A stretch of DNA of 64,000 nt from CAZKFN01 sp964552035 (GTDB lineage Bacteria; Bacteroidota; Bacteroidia; Flavobacteriales_E; Vicingaceae), in NCBI GenBank assembly GCA_964552035.1, contig CAZKFN010000002.1:1-64000 (forward strand). Direction: 5' to 3'. How positions within the stretch are numbered: position 1 is the first letter of the stretch; every line of letters begins with the position of its first letter. The position numbers were made by a program, and so were the translations under genes. This document shows, one piece after another, positions 59,998-64,000 of this stretch. Under the pieces are notes generated by a model. The model was given only the letters and a program-made list of their open reading frames with translations, ran no database searches and had not been told where the DNA came from.

Positions 59998-60204
59998 TAA
60001 CTCAGCTATCCTTTGCTAAAAAATCGATTGATTCGAATATGTTTAAAATAGAACTTGCGAAGTTAAGGAAATTAAGCAGAATTACTTAAGAAAGGCTTAA
60101 TGAACTTATTGATTCTACTAAATAAAAGGATAAAGTATTTCTGTAAATAGCAAGCTTTTAAAACCTATTGGATTATCGGTGTTTAAGTGAAAAGGGATCC
60201 TCTA

Positions 60205-63200
60205 TTAACGGCCGTGGCAATGTTTATATTTCTTACCACTACCACATGGACAAGGTTCATTTCTACCTACTTTTTTCTCTACTTTAACGGGTTCAGGTTT
60301 TTGCCTTCTTTGGGTGTTAGGTGTTCCACTTTCACCACCTACTTCAGAACGACTGGTTTGGTATTGTGGCCTTGTACGTTGAGTAGTAGGAGCTTCTTTA
60401 ACTTTGGCTTGAGCTTCTTTTTGAGGTAAGTTTCCTTTCATTAAGAAACCAATGGCTTCTTTGTTAATCTTGTTAATCATTTGTTTAAATAACTCAAAAG
60501 CTTCAAACTTGTAGATTAACAAAGGGTCTTTTTGTTCATAAACTGCACCTTGAACGGATTGTTTTAAATCATCCATTTCTCTTAAGTGTTCTTTCCAAGC
60601 ATCATCGATCATAGCGAGGATAATGCTTTTTTCAAAGGTTTTAATCAATATTTCACCTTCGGATTCATAAGCTTCTTTTAGAGGTGTTACCACTTGAATG
60701 GTCTTTTTTCCATCGGTTAGCGGTACGACAATATTGATGAAGTTATTACTTTCATCTTCATGTACCTGCTTAATTACTGGAAAAGCAGTTTTAGCAATAA
60801 GCTCTGATTTTTTACGATAATTTTTTAGGCTGGTTTGGTAAAGCAATTCAATAATCTCATCTGGATTATTGGATAAAAAGTCACTTTCTTTTAATGGAGA
60901 CTCAATGGATAAGTTTCGAATTAAATCCATTTTAAAGCTTTCATAATCTCGTGCTTCAAGGCTTTCTTCTGTAATAGAGCTAATACTATCGTACATCATG
61001 TTGGCAATATCGACGTTAAGGCGTTCACCATACAATGCATTTCTTCTCCTTTTGTAGATAACTTCCCTTTGGGAGTTCATAACATCATCGTATTCTAGAA
61101 GTCTTTTACGAATTCCGAAGTTATTTTCTTCAACTTTCTTTTGAGCTCTTTCAATGGATTTAGTAATCATAGAATGTTGAATTACCTCTCCTTCTTCAAG
61201 CCCCATTCTATCCATTAATTTGGCGATTCTAGCAGAGCCAAATAAACGCATCAAGTTGTCTTCCAAAGAAACGTAAAATTGAGAACTTCCTGGATCTCCT
61301 TGTCGACCAGCTCTACCACGTAGCTGACGGTCTACTCGTCTAGATTCATGTCTTTCTGTACCAATAATGGCTAAACCTCCAGCATCTTTTACTTCTTGAC
61401 TTAGCTTAATATCCGTACCACGACCTGCCATGTTTGTAGCAATGGTCACCGTGCCCGGCTTTCCAGCTTCTGCCACAATATCTGCCTCTTTTTGGTGTAG
61501 TTTAGCATTTAAAACGTTGTGACGAATTTTTTTCATCTTCAACATTCGGCTTAAAAGTTCAGATATCTCAACCGATGTTGTACCTACAAGAACCGGACGG
61601 TTTTGGCTGACAAGTACTTCAACTTCTTCGATTACAGCATTGTATTTTTCTCGAGTAGTTTTAAAAACCAAATCCTCTCTATCATCTCTTGCTATTGGTC
61701 TGTTGGTAGGAATAACAACTACATCCAATTTGTAAATATCCCAAAATTCACCTGCTTCTGTTTCTGCCGTACCTGTCATTCCTGAAAGTTTGTGATACAT
61801 TCGGAAAAAGTTCTGCAAAGTAACAGTAGCATAGGTTTGAGTGGCTGCTTCAACGGTTACGTTTTCTTTGGCTTCAATTGCTTGGTGCAGCCCATCGGAA
61901 TATCTTCTTCCGTCCATAATACGGCCTGTTTGCTCATCAACAATTTTAACCTTGTTGTCCATTACTACATATTCCGTATCCTTTTCGAAAAGAGTATAGG
62001 CTTTTAGGAGCTGGTTAACCGTATGAATTCTTTCTGCTTTTATGGAATAATCTTGAATGATTTTTTCCTTTTCAGCCATCTTTTTCTCTTCTTCCATATC
62101 AGAATTCTCAATCTGATTAATTTCCATATTGATGTCTGGAAGAATGAAAAAGTTTTCGCCCATTTCCTTGGTAGAAATAAGGTCAATTCCCTTATCGGTT
62201 AATTCAATGGTATTGTTTTTTTCATCGATAACAAAATACAATTCATCATCGATAATGTGCATTTCCTTACCGCGATCTTGCAAATAAAAGTTTTCTGTTT
62301 TTTGTAATTGAGCACGAATCCCATCCTCACTTAAAAATTTGATGAGGGCTTTGTTTTTTGGTAGGCCTCTAAAAGCACGAAGTAAGGCCATTCTTCCTTC
62401 TTCATTAACTTTTTTAGCCTCTTTATCGTCTTCAATCTCTTCTCTAAGCTTTTTCTTGGCATCGGCAATTAGCGTATTTACTAGATTTCTTTGAGCAGAA
62501 GCTAATTTTTCAATAACAGGTTTTAATTCAGCAAACTCATGAATATCACCTTTAGGGGTAGGGCCAGAAATAATTAAAGGAGTCCTTGCATCGTCGATTA
62601 GAACAGAGTCAACCTCGTCAATGATAGCAAAATGATGTTTCCTTTGAACAATATCTTCTGGCGTTCTAGCCATATTATCACGCAAATAATCGAAACCAAA
62701 TTCATTATTTGTTCCATAGGTGATATCGGCTTGATAGGCTTTTCTACGTTCTTCAGAATTCGGTTGGTGGTTGTCGATACAATCAACAGTTAGTCCATGA
62801 AATTCAAATATTGGGCCCATCCATTCGGAGTCCCTTCTTGCGAGGTAGTCGTTAACAGTTACTAGGTGAACGCCTCTTCCTGTTAAAGCATTAAGATATA
62901 CTGGGAGCGTAGCTACCAAAGTTTTACCTTCACCAGTAGCCATTTCTGCAATCTTCCCTTCATGCAATACAATCCCCCCAATTAATTGAACATCATAATG
63001 AATCATGCTCCATTGAACCTCACTCCCCGCAGCCATCCATCTATTTTTCCAAATGGCCTTTGTTCCATTAATAATAACGCTGTCTCTTTGAGCAGCGATA
63101 TCACGATCCCTATCGTTTGCTGTAACAACAACCTCTTCATTTTCTGTGAATCTTTTGGCCGTTTCTTTAATCACTGCAAAAGCTTCCGGGAGTATTTCAT

Positions 63201-63519
63201 TGAGAACTTCTTCTAATCTGTCATTTATATTTTCTTCATTTTCATCAGATTGCTTATAGAGTTCTTCTTTTAGGTCGACATTTTCTTCTGCTTCTGCTTT
63301 TGATTTTAAATCTTCAACTTGAGCGATATCATCCTTTATATAATTATTTATACGCTCTTTAAATTCAATTGTTTTTTGACGTAATTCATCGTTAGACAGC
63401 GTGGCTAGGCTAGGGTATATCTTTTTTATTAACTCAACTTTAGGGCCAATTTCTCGTATATCCCGATCAGCTTTACTACCCACTAATTTCTTTATCGTAC
63501 TTGTTATTGAAGAGAACAT
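60205..63519 (-). CDS. secA: Preprotein translocase ATPase SecA
   Basis: 1104 residues, longer than E. coli SecA (901). The extra length includes an acidic helical insert at about 63-125, so Walker A 'MATGEGKT' falls at 193-200. DEVDSVLIDDARTPLIISGP, 'YVVMDNKVKIVDEQTGRIMDGRRYSDGLHQAIEAKE', 'MTGTAETE' and 'TNMAGRGTDIKL' are intact. The C-terminus carries the zinc/SecB-type SEC-C motif 'GRNEPCPCGSGKKYKHCHGR'. It drives proteins through SecYEG. The long insert and long linker before SEC-C are usual in Bacteroidota. Confidence 0.97.
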   Translation of the reverse strand: MFSSITSTIKKLVGSKADRDIREIGPKVELIKKIYPSLATLSNDELRQKTIEFKERINNYIKDDIAQVEDLKSKAEAEENVDLKEELYKQSDENEENINDRLEEVLNEILPEAFAVIKETAKRFTENEEVVVTANDRDRDIAAQRDSVIINGTKAIWKNRWMAAGSEVQWSMIHYDVQLIGGIVLHEGKIAEMATGEGKTLVATLPVYLNALTGRGVHLVTVNDYLARRDSEWMGPIFEFHGLTVDCIDNHQPNSEERRKAYQADITYGTNNEFGFDYLRDNMARTPEDIVQRKHHFAIIDEVDSVLIDDARTPLIISGPTPKGDIHEFAELKPVIEKLASAQRNLVNTLIADAKKKLREEIEDDKEAKKVNEEGRMALLRAFRGLPKNKALIKFLSEDGIRAQLQKTENFYLQDRGKEMHIIDDELYFVIDEKNNTIELTDKGIDLISTKEMGENFFILPDINMEINQIENSDMEEEKKMAEKEKIIQDYSIKAERIHTVNQLLKAYTLFEKDTEYVVMDNKVKIVDEQTGRIMDGRRYSDGLHQAIEAKENVTVEAATQTYATVTLQNFFRMYHKLSGMTGTAETEAGEFWDIYKLDVVVIPTNRPIARDDREDLVFKTTREKYNAVIEEVEVLVSQNRPVLVGTTSVEISELLSRMLKMKKIRHNVLNAKLHQKEADIVAEAGKPGTVTIATNMAGRGTDIKLSQEVKDAGGLAIIGTERHESRRVDRQLRGRAGRQGDPGSSQFYVSLEDNLMRLFGSARIAKLMDRMGLEEGEVIQHSMITKSIERAQKKVEENNFGIRKRLLEYDDVMNSQREVIYKRRRNALYGERLNVDIANMMYDSISSITEESLEARDYESFKMDLIRNLSIESPLKESDFLSNNPDEIIELLYQTSLKNYRKKSELIAKTAFPVIKQVHEDESNNFINIVVPLTDGKKTIQVVTPLKEAYESEGEILIKTFEKSIILAMIDDAWKEHLREMDDLKQSVQGAVYEQKDPLLIYKFEAFELFKQMINKINKEAIGFLMKGNLPQKEAQAKVKEAPTTQRTRPQYQTSRSEVGGESGTPNTQRRQKPEPVKVEKKVGRNEPCPCGSGKKYKHCHGR

Positions 63520-63560
63520 ATCGCTATATAATTTACAGTCAAAAAATAGTTTTCAAAGTT

Positions 63561-63587
63561 AAGACTTTATTAACAACCTCAAGTCTT
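63561..63587 (-). repeat. Inverted repeat upstream of secA
   Basis: AAGACTT (63561-63567) and AAGTCTT (63581-63587) are perfect inverted copies 13 bases apart, 42-68 bases before the secA ATG. The loop contains part of a 14-mer, TTTATTAACAACCT (63566-63579), also present upstream of dnaB at 9702-9715. Confidence 0.4.
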
Positions 63588-63593
63588 TGGAAA

Positions 63594-63634
63594 ACATAAA
63601 AAAAGCCATCTTACTTAAAAAGATGGCTTTTGAT
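63594..63634 (-). terminator. Terminator after the DUF2795 gene
   Basis: 12-bp stem aaaagccatctt (63601-63612) / aagatggctttt (63620-63631). On the minus strand it is followed by a run of seven Ts, 19 or more bases beyond the DUF2795 stop. It separates that gene from secA. Confidence 0.85.
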
Positions 63635-63649
63635 AATCACTAATTTCTT

Positions 63650-63871
63650 TTAGTATTCATCTTCATTAAAAAAGAAGTCTTCCTTTGTGGGATAATCAGG
63701 CCAAATGTCTTCTATGGTTTCATAGGATTCTCCTTCATCCTCTATTTCTTGAAGATTTTCAACTACTTCTAATGGCGCACCAGCACGTATGGCATAGTCA
63801 ATTAATTCGTCCTTTGTTGCAGGCCAAGGTGCGTCTTCTAAATATGATGCTAGTTCTAAAGTCCAGTACAT
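63650..63871 (-). CDS. DUF2795 domain-containing small protein
   Basis: 73 residues, very acidic, cytoplasmic. 'YWTLELASYLEDAPWPATKDELIDYAIRAGAPLEVVENLQEI' is a DUF2795 domain, a short helical fold seen in many bacteria, here followed by 'YETIEDIWPDYPTKEDFFFNEDEY'. Function unknown. It has its own promoter and terminator upstream of secA on the same strand. Confidence 0.88.
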   Translation of the reverse strand: MYWTLELASYLEDAPWPATKDELIDYAIRAGAPLEVVENLQEIEDEGESYETIEDIWPDYPTKEDFFFNEDEY

Positions 63872-63895
63872 TTTACCCTTATTTTTAAGTTAACG

Positions 63896-63903
63896 CAAAA
63901 ATA
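63896..63903 (-). promoter_or_regulatory. -7 element for the DUF2795 gene
   Basis: Minus strand TATTTTTG, exact match, 24 bases before the ATG. Confidence 0.5.
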
Positions 63904-63983
63904 ATTTTTTTGACCTTATAAACAAACTAAAGTAGTAAGAATAATAATTCAATCTCAACCTGCTGACTATAGGCGGATTAGTC

Positions 63984-63991
63984 TATTTTTG
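63984..63991 (+). promoter_or_regulatory. Possible -7 element for a gene right of the window
   Basis: TATTTTTG nine bases before the right edge, followed by CGACCCATT; the gene it would serve lies outside. Confidence 0.35.
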
Positions 63992-64000
63992 CGACCCATT

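Noticed and set aside
1..64000. CRISPR array, prophage, insertion sequence, tRNA or rRNA genes
   Set aside because: No regularly spaced short repeats with unique spacers, no transposase, integrase or phage structural genes, and no cloverleaf-like sequence ending in CCA-type acceptor stems was recognised between genes.

Overview
This is a low-GC (roughly one third G+C) chromosomal segment from a member of Bacteroidota, most likely a flavobacterium-like lineage (order Flavobacteriales or close). The evidence is a PorP/SprF protein paired with a giant adhesin that ends in a type B type IX secretion sorting domain, a TonB receptor with an HmuY partner, a Porin_10 barrel, families largely confined to this phylum (DUF2911, DUF4290, DUF6952-like, the secreted protein usually labelled 'asparagine synthetase B'), and the Bacteroidota -7 promoter element TAnnTTTG in front of about twenty genes. 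A run of 100 Ns shows this is a scaffold. No rRNA, tRNA, insertion sequence, prophage or CRISPR array was found.

Layout. 1-12 kb: the last codons of groEL and its terminator, a lipoprotein, yqeY, a haem/iron uptake pair (TonB receptor and HmuY) behind a Fur-like palindrome, a porin, the 'AsnB' family protein, dnaB, an unknown lipoprotein and accA. 12-24 kb: housekeeping genes (ispE, an LptF/G permease, tgt, a glycosyltransferase, rsmG), a DUF2911 protein, and lemA with a DUF2207 protein. 22-32.5 kb: a metal-ion block of mgtE and mgtC, then an RND efflux operon (tolC, adaptor, DUF190, czcA/cusA) preceded by its two-component system. Four TTAGAA-type repeats at exact 11-bp steps lie just upstream of the tolC promoter and probably bind the response regulator. 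32.6-43 kb: an M48 lipoprotein protease, yaaA, apbE with an NqrM-like small protein, a PagL-like barrel coupled to a head-GIN lipoprotein, mazG, thioredoxins and mnmD. 43-48 kb: the DUF4290-murA-tlpA operon and pcrA. 48-53.4 kb: the 1471-residue repetitive adhesin and its PorP/SprF partner, with a 913-bp AT-rich leader. 54-60 kb: Trk potassium uptake and the sulfate activation operon cysC-cysD-(four-helix-bundle gene)-cysN. 60-64 kb: secA and a DUF2795 protein.

The window is mostly core genome. The parts most worth attention are: the regulator-site array of the metal operon; a recurrent TAnnTTTG-N4/5-ATG arrangement that predicts leaderless mRNAs for seven genes; the DUF190 gene, whose N-terminus is out of frame across an (AT)5 tract; the 531-bp near-identical repeats that break the assembly inside the adhesin; MurA and Tgt proteins lacking otherwise standard cysteines; and the four-helix-bundle gene inserted between cysD and cysN. 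I found no convincing wholly new multi-gene system. Where start codons matter I preferred the ATG that gives a signal peptide or the family's usual N-terminus over upstream TTG starts.
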